NCBI GenBank assembly: GCA_902785755.1
Contig: CACZZO010000014.1
Coordinates: 19,656-83,655, forward strand
Reading direction: 5' to 3'
Source of the DNA: an uncultured Bacteroidia bacterium
GTDB taxonomy: Bacteria > Bacteroidota > Bacteroidia > Bacteroidales > F082
DNA length: 64,000 bases
Both the position numbers and the translations under genes were made by a program. A model generated the notes under the pieces. It saw only the letters and a program-made list of their open reading frames with translations, searched no databases and had not been told where the DNA came from. The stretch's first letter is position 1. Each line of letters begins with the position of its first letter. Positions 24,608 through 32,213 of the stretch are shown piece after piece.

Positions 24608-26015
24608 ATCGTTTCAGAAGAATCTGTTCTTCAGCATTGGCGGTATTTTTCTGCTGTTTGCCGTTTGTTTCAGCGTGTATCAATACCAACGCGAAAAAGA
24701 ATACAAAATAGACATTCTTCACTCACGCTTGCAGATGTACAATTATGAGCTGATGCAGTCTTTGGGTGAGCAAGGCATCCTTTGTGACAGCCTTTTTGAG
24801 GTCTACGCCCAATCCCATAGCATTGACAAGATGCGTGTGACCATTATTGACACCAACGGACTGGTGCTTCAGGACAACAATTATCAAGGGATTGACTCAC
24901 TGCCCAACCATCTGAAACGCGTTGAAGTGCAGGAGGCTTTGGCTCAAGGCAACGGGTATGACATCAAGCGGACTTCCGAATCCACCCACGAAACCTATTT
25001 CTATTCTGCCACTCGGTTTGGTGACTTGGTTGTCCGTTCAGCCGTTCCCTATTCCGCCGAACTGACGGAATCGTTAAAAGCAGACAACACCTTTATCTAT
25101 TTCACCATTGCGCTGACCTTATTGTTGGCCATTGCACTCTATTTGAACACGCGCCGAATCAGCCGACACATCGGTCATCTGCGGGAGTTTGCGATAAAAG
25201 CAGAGGAAGGCAAGGAACTTGACCACGAATTGGAACGGCGGTTGCCGGATGATGAATTGGGCGAGATTTCCCACACTATCATTACCTTATACTGGAAACT
25301 GCGCCATAGCGAGGAGGACAAGCTCCGCCTCAAACGCCAGCTCACCCAAAATGCTGCCCACGAGCTGAAAACCCCTGCCGCCAGCATACACGGCTATTTG
25401 GAGAGCATCCTTGACCATCCCGATATGCCTCAGGACAAACGTCAGCATTTTCTGGAACGCTGCTATGCCCAAAGCGAGCGCATGAGCAAATTGCTCATGG
25501 ACATGTCGCAACTGACACGTTTGGATGAAATGCCGACAAGTCTTTCAATAAACAAAGAAAACAACAATGCCATTGATATTGTTCCAATTATTTACAATGT
25601 ATTGGAAGACACTGCCTTGCAATTAAAAGACAAAGGCATTGAGCCCGTCGTCGAACTTCCTGCGAGCATCATCATTTCTTCACCTTTTGCCGAACCAGAG
25701 AGTTTGATTTACAGCCTATTTCGCAACCTTGTGGACAATGCCCTTGCCTACGCCACAGGAGCCACTCGAATTCTCATCACCTACGATAACGGTGAGTTTT
25801 CCGTTGCCGACAACGGCGTAGGGGTTCCGCCACAACATCTCCCTTATCTTTTTGAACGTTTCTATCGCGTCGACAAAGGCCGATCTCGCAAACTTGGAGG
25901 CACAGGTCTCGGCCTGGCCATCGTTAAAAACACCGTTGTCGCCCTCGGCGGAACCATCACGGCGCTACCCACGCATGGCGGCGGACTGACTGTTAAGTTT
26001 ACGCTTGGGGGATAA
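24585..26015 (+). CDS. Sensor histidine kinase, PhoR-like
   Basis: From ATG 24585 the product is about 476 aa: membrane segment near 12-32, periplasmic domain, second segment near 168-188 (FIYFTIALTLLLAIALYLNT), HAMP-like linker, H-box NAAHELKTPAASIHGYLES, N-box NLVDNALAYA and G-boxes DNGVGVP and GGTGLGLAIVKNTV. It overlaps the response regulator by 23 nt, indicating translational coupling. The periplasmic domain is sequence-unique; phosphate sensing is inferred from the downstream PiT gene and shared promoter motif. Confidence 0.9.
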   Translation: MATALRSKSFQKNLFFSIGGIFLLFAVCFSVYQYQREKEYKIDILHSRLQMYNYELMQSLGEQGILCDSLFEVYAQSHSIDKMRVTIIDTNGLVLQDNNYQGIDSLPNHLKRVEVQEALAQGNGYDIKRTSESTHETYFYSATRFGDLVVRSAVPYSAELTESLKADNTFIYFTIALTLLLAIALYLNTRRISRHIGHLREFAIKAEEGKELDHELERRLPDDELGEISHTIITLYWKLRHSEEDKLRLKRQLTQNAAHELKTPAASIHGYLESILDHPDMPQDKRQHFLERCYAQSERMSKLLMDMSQLTRLDEMPTSLSINKENNNAIDIVPIIYNVLEDTALQLKDKGIEPVVELPASIIISSPFAEPESLIYSLFRNLVDNALAYATGATRILITYDNGEFSVADNGVGVPPQHLPYLFERFYRVDKGRSRKLGGTGLGLAIVKNTVVALGGTITALPTHGGGLTVKFTLGG

Positions 26016-26016
26016 C

Positions 26017-26075
26017 ATTGCAATGATTTTGTAATACAACCGCAACACGCCTGTAACTTCAAGTGTGTTCCTTTG
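26017..26075 (+). promoter_or_regulatory. Pho-box-like promoter of phosphate transporter operon
   Basis: TTGCAA (26018-26023) and TTGTAA (26029-26034) repeat at 11 bp, 33 nt before a weak -7 box TTCCTTTG (26068-26075). A CCTGTnnCTTCAA block is also shared with the response-regulator promoter. The arrangement mirrors that promoter almost base for base in spacing. Confidence 0.5.
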
Positions 26076-26099
26076 CCACGTATTCGAAAAACAGACAAT

Positions 26100-26219
26100 G
26101 TGAACAAAGATAGTAACAAAAGCAAGTTTGTCGATTGGCTGGTATTTGTAATCCTCATCGCATTAACTTTTGTGCTTATGTACTTGGAGATTATTGTTGC
26201 ATCGACGGACAAACTGTAA
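26100..26219 (+). CDS. 39-aa single-pass membrane protein
   Basis: A GTG-started frame of 40 codons encodes MNKDSNKSKFVDW, then a hydrophobic helix of about 20 residues (LVFVILIALTFVLMYLEIIV), then ASTDKL. It starts about 25 nt after the -7 box and ends 12 nt before the PiT start, so it is the first gene of the phosphate transporter transcript. The charged N-terminus, clean transmembrane helix and polar tail look like a genuine small membrane protein, possibly a transporter accessory. Confidence 0.65.
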   Translation: MNKDSNKSKFVDWLVFVILIALTFVLMYLEIIVASTDKL

Positions 26220-26231
26220 TACACCAAACAT

Positions 26232-28511
26232 ATGAACATTCTATTTCTCGGAATAGTGGTATTCCTTATTATCCTTGCCGTTTTCGACCTTGTGGTGGGC
26301 GTGAGCAACGACGCTGTGAACTTCCTGAACTCTGCCATCGGCGCCAAAGTGGCGAGACACAAAACGATTGTAACTGTTGCGGCTATTGGCGTATTTGCTG
26401 GTGCCGCTATGAGCAACGGCATGATGGACGTAGCTAGGCATAGTATCATGACTCCACAATACTTCTCGTTCTACGATGTGATGTGCGTGTTTTTGGCCGT
26501 GATGGTGACGGATGTAGTGCTGCTTGACATATTCAACACGCTTGGCATGCCGACATCAACCACCGTTTCGATGGTGTTTGAATTGTTGGGTGGAGCCTTC
26601 GCCATCGCATTATTACAGATTGCCAAAGGCGCAACAGCAATCGACGGCACCTTGCTTTCGTTGGGCGACCTGCTCAACACGGAAAAGGCCATCTCGGTTA
26701 TCCTTGGCATCTTCCTTTCAGTAGCCATCGCGTTTGTCCTCGGTACATTGGTGCAGTGGGTGGCGCGTCTGGTGTTCACTTTCACTTACCGTGTGAATGG
26801 CATTACCACCGATCACACTGGCAATATGGGAAACCGCCTTGGTTCCTCGCTCAAAATCGGCATCTTGGGAGGCATTGCCGTGACGAGCATTGTTTGGTTC
26901 CTACTCATCAACGGGTTGAAAGGTTCAAACATTATGACACCAATGGTGAAATCGTACATTGACGAGAACACATGGCTGATCTTGGGAGGTGGTTTCGCTA
27001 TCTTCTCCATCATCATGACGATTTTGAGTGCCTATAAACTGCCCATTCTGAAATTTGTGGTGCTATTGGGTACCTTTGCGTTAGCCATGGCATTTGCTGG
27101 CAACGACTTGGTGAACTTCGTAGGTGTGCCCCTAACGGGTCTTGACGCCTACAATGACTATGTGGCCAATGGTTCGGGCGATGCTTCGTCGTTTATGATG
27201 AAATCGCTGATGGACACGGCGCATACTCCCACAATCTATCTAGTCATTGCAGGCATAATCATGGTGCTCTCATTGGTGCTCTCAAAGAAGGCACAAAATG
27301 TGGTGAAAACTTCAGTTGACCTATCCCGTCAAGATGAGGGCGATGAGATGTTTGGCTCAAGTGGTGTCGCCCGTGCCTTGGTGCGCACAAACCAAAAAAT
27401 AGCGACAACTGTTGCAGCATTGATACCCAATCGCATTAAGAAATGGATTGACTCGCGTTTTAATGCCGACGAAGCAGTGTTGCCCAATGGCGCGGCATTC
27501 GACCAGATTCGCGCAGCCGTCAATCTTGTTCTCGCAGGACTTCTTGTCGCTCTCGGCACAAGCATGAAACTTCCGCTTTCCACCACATACGTCACTTTTA
27601 TGGTGGCCATGGGAACTTCGCTTGCCGACCGTGCTTGGAATCGCGAAAGTGCTGTGTTTCGCATCACGGGTGTTTTGAGTGTCATTGGCGGTTGGTTTAT
27701 TACCGCGGGCGCGGCCTTTATCATTTGTTTCCTCGTCACCAATGCATTATTCTTTGGATCGTTTGTGGCTATGATTATTGCCATTGCTATGTCCATCATC
27801 CTGCTCATCCGCAGCAATTTGCGCCATGAGAAGAACAACAGAAACGAAGAAACCGATAAATTGTTTACGGAGATTTTGCATAGTAGTGATAAAACTGCAT
27901 GTTGGGTTATGCTTTGTAAACATTTGAAAATTACTACTTTAGATAACCTTCAATTCGTGGTAGAGAACTACAAAGCCCTAACTACCGCTTTCTTTAACGA
28001 AGATTACCGTATGCTTAAGCATACGGTTGCCCGGTTTGATAGTCAGCGCAAAGATATAAAGCGTCAGCGCCGTAAACAGATTGTCGCATTGCGCCGTATA
28101 GACCCAGTGTTAAGTGTAGAGAAAGGCACTTGGTACTTCCTAATCATCAATTCCCTTTCGCAAATGGTTTACTGTCTGAAACGCATGGGCGAGCCATGCC
28201 TGGAGCATGTCGGCAATAATTTCCGTCCTATTCCCATTGGTTATGCCAAAGAGTTTCTCATCCTTCGCGATGAGATAGTATGCATTTTCAATCGGGCTTT
28301 CTCCGATGAAACCAGCAATCAAATTCGCGATGATGCCGCCAAAATCCAAAGCAAGCTATCTGATTACCGTAAAATAATCATTAAGGATATCCAAACCAAA
28401 CAACTCAACATTGAGAGCATGACTGTCTTCCTCAACCTTGTTCAAGAATCGCAAGAACTTCTTAGTGCTTTGCGCCATACGATGAGAGGCAAGGATAAGT
28501 TTGAGGAATAG
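26232..28511 (+). CDS. Inorganic phosphate transporter PiT fused to DUF47/PhoU-like domain
   Basis: A 759-aa protein. The PiT permease occupies roughly residues 1-540 with the duplicated signatures VVGVSNDAVNFLNSAIGAKV, GMPTSTTVSMVF and LGTSMKLPLSTTYVTF. The last 200 residues are soluble and helical, like the DUF47/PhoU-related proteins that accompany Pit in other bacteria, here fused. It imports phosphate coupled to cations. Position behind a PhoB/PhoR-like pair, with a shared promoter motif, makes phosphate-starvation control likely. The last third of the gene uses more A/T than the permease part. Confidence 0.9.
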   Translation: MNILFLGIVVFLIILAVFDLVVGVSNDAVNFLNSAIGAKVARHKTIVTVAAIGVFAGAAMSNGMMDVARHSIMTPQYFSFYDVMCVFLAVMVTDVVLLDIFNTLGMPTSTTVSMVFELLGGAFAIALLQIAKGATAIDGTLLSLGDLLNTEKAISVILGIFLSVAIAFVLGTLVQWVARLVFTFTYRVNGITTDHTGNMGNRLGSSLKIGILGGIAVTSIVWFLLINGLKGSNIMTPMVKSYIDENTWLILGGGFAIFSIIMTILSAYKLPILKFVVLLGTFALAMAFAGNDLVNFVGVPLTGLDAYNDYVANGSGDASSFMMKSLMDTAHTPTIYLVIAGIIMVLSLVLSKKAQNVVKTSVDLSRQDEGDEMFGSSGVARALVRTNQKIATTVAALIPNRIKKWIDSRFNADEAVLPNGAAFDQIRAAVNLVLAGLLVALGTSMKLPLSTTYVTFMVAMGTSLADRAWNRESAVFRITGVLSVIGGWFITAGAAFIICFLVTNALFFGSFVAMIIAIAMSIILLIRSNLRHEKNNRNEETDKLFTEILHSSDKTACWVMLCKHLKITTLDNLQFVVENYKALTTAFFNEDYRMLKHTVARFDSQRKDIKRQRRKQIVALRRIDPVLSVEKGTWYFLIINSLSQMVYCLKRMGEPCLEHVGNNFRPIPIGYAKEFLILRDEIVCIFNRAFSDETSNQIRDDAAKIQSKLSDYRKIIIKDIQTKQLNIESMTVFLNLVQESQELLSALRHTMRGKDKFEE

Positions 28512-28531
28512 GAAAAAAGCCACGAAAGCCT

Positions 28532-28621
28532 AACTGGCATAGTTCTTACAGATTCACCCTATGATTCGGCTACCGACACGCTCGCCGAAAACGGGTGCAA
28601 AAGTACGGAAAATCGAGGAAA
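28532..28621 (-). promoter_or_regulatory. 90-bp duplicated promoter/leader element, copy 2 (possible sRNA)
   Basis: Same element as 23623-23712, with four substitutions. One changes GTCG to GCCG opposite CGGC, so pairing is kept. No gene follows on the minus strand. Instead GCCA/TGGC and a run of six T at about 28512-28535 suggest early termination, giving an RNA of roughly 80 nt antisense to the 3' end of the PiT transcript. The rest of 28512-28736 shows no gene. Confidence 0.65.
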
Positions 28622-28736
28622 CAGTGTTCTCGCTTGAATGAAAAACTGAGTCTATTTACTCGATAAAAGATATCCACTCGGCTCTGAGTTGCTTGCTTCT
28701 GTCTGTCGTTCTGCATAAAGGGTTAGTCTTTAACCA

Positions 28737-29054
28737 TCATTTCCTTTTCGGTTTCGCCAACGGCAATTCCTTGCAAGTCGCTCGAACTAGTTCAGCGATA
28801 TAATCGGGGTCGTCCACATCTTCGATGAAGAAATAGTCTTTCGCGCCGTCGTAAGGCGGACGCATCTCGATGCTACGCAATAGCGAGCGGCCCGCCTCAG
28901 TTGGTTTCAGGTAAAAACGGTTGTCGCAGACGAGGCCGAAGATGACGCCGTCGCAATAGATGCCGTAGTCGCCGAACATCTTTTTCACCGTAATCTCGCC
29001 CGCACCAGCGCATTGGTCGGCGATGTATTGAACGAAGTCAGGATTGCTTGCCAT
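28737..29054 (-). CDS. TfoX/Sxy N-terminal domain protein (copy 2)
   Basis: The 105-aa protein is about 90 % identical by eye to the one at 1042-1362 (SNPDFVQYIADQCAGAGEIT, RPPYDGAKDYFFIEDVDDPD). A minus-strand -7 box TAATTTTG (29079-29086) precedes it. The truncated copy at 16050-16146 is closest to this one and shares its upstream sequence. Only the TfoX N-terminal domain is present; function unknown. Confidence 0.8.
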   Translation of the reverse strand: MASNPDFVQYIADQCAGAGEITVKKMFGDYGIYCDGVIFGLVCDNRFYLKPTEAGRSLLRSIEMRPPYDGAKDYFFIEDVDDPDYIAELVRATCKELPLAKPKRK

Positions 29055-29168
29055 GGTGGGTTATCCTTTGTGATGGCGCAAAATTATGAAAAAATCCGCA
29101 AATCAAGCCTATGCCTGAATTGCGGAATACTTCTTTGCTTATTTTGTTTTTATTATTTTGATATTCAA

Positions 29169-30191
29169 TTATTTATCATCCTGCTGCAATCTATACAATT
29201 CTTTCTGTTGTTCTACGCGGCGCAGTTCTTCTTCAGTGGGAAGATAGAGCTTGTATTTGCTGGCAAATAGTTGTTCGTTGCCATTTAATATGGAGTATTT
29301 TGCGATGTCCTCATCCGTTTCGCTGCAAAGCACAATCCCAATCGTGGGGTTATTGCCTTCTTTACCCCTTAACTCGTCAAACATTCGCACATACATATCC
29401 ATTTGCCCCACATCTTGATGCCTTATCTTCCCTATCTTCAAGTCAATCAGCACATAGCATTTCAAAATGATGTTGTAAAACACAAGGTCGATGAAATAGT
29501 CTTGGGCTGCCGTTCGTATCAGTTGTTGTCTCCCAACAAAGGCGAATCCACGACCCATCTCCATGATGAATTCCTGTAAATGAGTGATTATGGCACTTTC
29601 CAACTGTGATTCGCTATAACTGTCGTCTTTTCTGAAGCCCAAAAACTCTGCAATTATCGGACTTTTGAGAAATTCAGCCTTCTCGGTTTTCGTATTTGGA
29701 TTTTCTGATACCAGTTGTGGCTGTTGGAAATGCCTTTCATAGTATTGGGTCGCAATGTTCCTGTCCAATGTCCTCACACTCCACGCCTCTGTTGAAGCCG
29801 TTTCCAAATACCAACGTATGGCAGTGTCGTTTCCCACGCGTAATGACTTGAAGATATGCGTCCAAGTCAGATTTGGAAATCGCGATTTCCAAATCTCAAT
29901 GTCGGGAACGACTAAATAAAAATGACGGAAAGCGCGCAAATACCTGCCGCTGAATCCTTTGCCGTATGTTTTGGTCAGTTCCTCGGAAAGCATTTCGATC
30001 AACTGCGTTCCATATTCAGCGCGTTCCTTGCCTTTCTGCTCTTGCTCCACGATGCGTTGTCCTATGCGCCAATAGGTCTCAATCATCACGGCGTTCACGG
30101 CTCCGTATGCCGCATTGCGCCCTTGCTCCACCAGCCGCTTGATGTCGCCAATGAAGGATTCCGTGTTGCTATGTAAGGTCAGGTCTGTCAT
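29169..30191 (-). CDS. PDDEXK nuclease domain protein, YhcG/DUF1016 family
   Basis: From ATG 30191 (MTDLTLHSNTESF) the product is 340 aa; a -7 box at 30208-30215 rules out the longer frame. The N-terminal DUF1016 helical region (YWRIGQRIVEQEQKGKERAE, LTWTHIFKSLRVGND) is followed by a PD-(D/E)XK-type nuclease (QDYFIDLVFYNIILKCYVLI, then DLKIGKI). Such proteins occur widely in mobile and defence-associated regions; their target is unknown. Confidence 0.88.
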   Translation of the reverse strand: MTDLTLHSNTESFIGDIKRLVEQGRNAAYGAVNAVMIETYWRIGQRIVEQEQKGKERAEYGTQLIEMLSEELTKTYGKGFSGRYLRAFRHFYLVVPDIEIWKSRFPNLTWTHIFKSLRVGNDTAIRWYLETASTEAWSVRTLDRNIATQYYERHFQQPQLVSENPNTKTEKAEFLKSPIIAEFLGFRKDDSYSESQLESAIITHLQEFIMEMGRGFAFVGRQQLIRTAAQDYFIDLVFYNIILKCYVLIDLKIGKIRHQDVGQMDMYVRMFDELRGKEGNNPTIGIVLCSETDEDIAKYSILNGNEQLFASKYKLYLPTEEELRRVEQQKELYRLQQDDK

Positions 30192-30382
30192 ATCGTTTCG
30201 AACTTTGCAAAAGTACAAAATATTTTGAAATCCAACCATCAATTTGCAAAACGGATGGTTTCATAAATGCATATCTCTAATTCGGCACCAAAATTAGCGG
30301 CACATCCAACACGACAGAAATCCTAGCTAGGGTGGATAGCGTGAAGTTGTGAGCGTCATCAAGGCTCGTTGGGCGGCTTCCT

Positions 30383-31161
30383 TTAATGTTGCTTCATCAC
30401 ACTGCTTTGCGAGGCTTTTTCCTCCAATTCCATGCGGCCGATGCGCCAAGTGAGGCCGAGGCTGATATAGCGCGAATTGAAACTGTAGTTGTAGGACGAT
30501 GAATGATAGGGGTTGAGGTTTCCCTTGCCCGTGGAGCGACTCTTGAAGATGTCGTTGGCATTGAGGTAAAGCGACAGGCGACGGTCGAACAGGTCGGCGG
30601 CAAAACCGCAATCCACGCCCCAATTCTGCTCGTTGACCACCAACAGCCGCCTCTGAAAGAGATTTTGCCTTCAGCATTCACCTCCACGCCAGGTGCATTC
30701 TGCAAGGCGTCCGAAGCCGAACCCGTCTGAACACTTGGGTCGTCATCCACATTGTAAAGCGTCTTTTCGCCGTCGGCGGAATAGATGGGGCGCGAGGCTG
30801 TTATCTGGATCTCATTCAATGAAGTTGAAATCGGTGACAATTTAATGGTTCCAATACTCTTTTCGGCATGAATGTCAACAGGTTGCCAATGCGTTTCGTA
30901 ACCCACGCAACTGATACGGAGCAAGTAAAAACCACCTTCAATGCCTTTGAAGCAAAATGCGCCCTTGTCGTCGCTCGTCACGCCATAGGCAAACACGCTG
31001 TCGGTCGAATGAAGTAGCACACAGTTGGTGTAAGGCATCATGGCACCATCGTTTGCATCTTTCAAGCTGCCTTTCAGCGTGTAAGTCTCCGATTGTGCCA
31101 TAAGGGAGTTGGCCACAAACAGCAGCAACAACGCTGCAAATACTTTCTTCACTTTTCTCAT
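30383..31161 (-). pseudogene. Outer-membrane receptor with large internal deletion
   Basis: The N-terminal part encodes a signal peptide, a carboxypeptidase-regulatory-like domain (YTLKGSLKDANDGAMMPYTN) and the start of a plug (SDALQNAPGVEVNAEGKISF, then RGG). It then jumps, with a frame change, to the last strands of an outer-membrane beta-barrel (NEQNWGVDCGFAADLFDRRL, FNSRYISLGLTWRIGRMELE). The whole barrel body is missing. The parent was a TonB-dependent-receptor-like/outer-membrane beta-barrel family protein. Its ATG overlaps the GNAT stop by 4 nt. Confidence 0.82.
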
Positions 31162-31649
31162 GGCATCACTTTTTGGAACCTAAACATCTCGTCGTCTTTC
31201 CACATAAACTCCACGATGTGGAAACCGCATTTGTTGACATAGAAGTGGATGTTGCGCTTCTCGAAATAGGGCGTGCAGGTCTCCCAAACAATAATTTCAG
31301 GATACATCTTTTCGATAAGGCACCATGCCGCATAACCAATGCCTTTGCTGTGGACATCGGGTTTCACAAACAACAATTCCAGCTCGCCACGAAGAAAGGC
31401 TTTGTCGATGGAAACGACCACGCCGCCGACTTTTTCCCCGTCCAATAGGATGCGATAGGCCTTGCCGTTGTTGATGGACTGTTCGATGGTGTCGCGTGAG
31501 ATGATTTCGCCGTCTTCCTCAAAATGGTCGTCACGCATTCCAAACTCCTCTGTGGCGCCATACTTAAACGCCCATTGGTTGTCGAGTATGAACTGCTCCT
31601 TGTCGTCAGGCTCCAAGGGAGCCAAGGTCACTTGTGGTTGGTTGCTCAT
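31158..31649 (-). CDS. GNAT N-acetyltransferase
   Basis: The 163-aa protein has the GNAT core: VGGVVVSIDKAFLRGELELL, FVKPDVHSKGIGYAAWCLIE (acetyl-CoA loop) and FYVNKCGFHIVEF near the C-terminus. Substrate unknown. It is followed with a 4-nt overlap by the deleted receptor gene. Confidence 0.85.
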   Translation of the reverse strand: MSNQPQVTLAPLEPDDKEQFILDNQWAFKYGATEEFGMRDDHFEEDGEIISRDTIEQSINNGKAYRILLDGEKVGGVVVSIDKAFLRGELELLFVKPDVHSKGIGYAAWCLIEKMYPEIIVWETCTPYFEKRNIHFYVNKCGFHIVEFMWKDDEMFRFQKVMP

Positions 31650-31703
31650 AAAGGTATTGTTTTGAGCTGCAAAATTACGGAGGTTGCCGCAGGCGATTGG
31701 TAA

Positions 31704-31781
31704 ACAAATCAGCCTTTAAATGTCACTTTTCAGTCCAAAATGGGTTGTTTTTTAGCGAAAACAGCTATTTTTGGGGATATT
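31704..31781 (+). promoter_or_regulatory. Duplicated promoter region, copy 1
   Basis: The 78 nt up to the ATG at 31782 align without gaps to 36970-37047, with the stretch around CACTTTTCAGTCCAAAATGG identical. A -7 box TATTTTTG is at 31766-31773, with TTG 18 nt upstream. Copy 2 drives the AraC gene; copy 1 drives only a 41-codon relic. The two copies bracket the Fic-to-DprA island. Confidence 0.7.
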
Positions 31782-31907
31782 ATGTCACTTTTTGTGCAAC
31801 GCACCGTTGCACAATTACCTTGGCGGCACAACATCTGCTTTTCGGAAGGAATCAACAAACCGATAGGCATTGCCTCTTGGGAAACGGCGATAGAAATCGA
31901 GAAATAA
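31782..31907 (+). pseudogene. 41-codon relic, possibly DUF1016/YhcG
   Basis: The ATG sits at the position corresponding to the AraC start in the other promoter copy. The short peptide contains VAQLPWRHNI and INKPIGIASWE, which resemble two motifs that lie far apart in DUF1016/YhcG proteins (QLPWGHN-like and NKPIGVA-like). I read it as an internally deleted DUF1016 gene placed behind a copied promoter; the match is short. Confidence 0.35.
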
Positions 31908-31991
31908 ACCATTTTGCCAAATAGGGGAAGCTGTGAAACGTTGAAGTTTGTTGTGAAATAGCCAAGGCTTGTATCCATTTCAACAGCAAAA

Positions 31992-32213
31992 ACTAATAGT
32001 AGTAAGACAAAATAAACTAATAAATGCAGCTGCAATTATTGGAATTCTGCAACAAAAAGCGGAGTGTTTTTATTACTTTTTGCAGTAAATATGTTGTTGA
32101 AATAGAAAAAGATTTGTATCTTTGCAGCGTCAAAAACTAATATTAGCAATACAAAATATACTAATGTTAGTAAAGCAAAATATACTAATAATAGCAGTGC
32201 AAAATATACTAAT
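31992..32213 (+). promoter_or_regulatory. Fic promoter and 24-bp periodic ACTAAT array
   Basis: ACTAAT starts at 31992, 32016, 32136, 32160, 32184 and 32208; the last four are exactly 24 bp apart and the two groups are offset by 120 bp. Several units are palindromic, best at 32159-32172 (TACTAATGTTAGTA) and 32137-32146 (CTAATATTAG). The -7 box TATCTTTG is at 32117-32124, so four units lie in the 5' untranslated region and the last touches the Fic ATG. It looks like an operator array. The 31908-31991 stretch shows nothing else. Confidence 0.7.

Noticed and set aside
32131..32213. CRISPR-like array of 24-bp units before the Fic gene
   Set aside because: Units are contiguous with no spacers of constant length, and no cas gene is nearby; palindromic operator array fits better.
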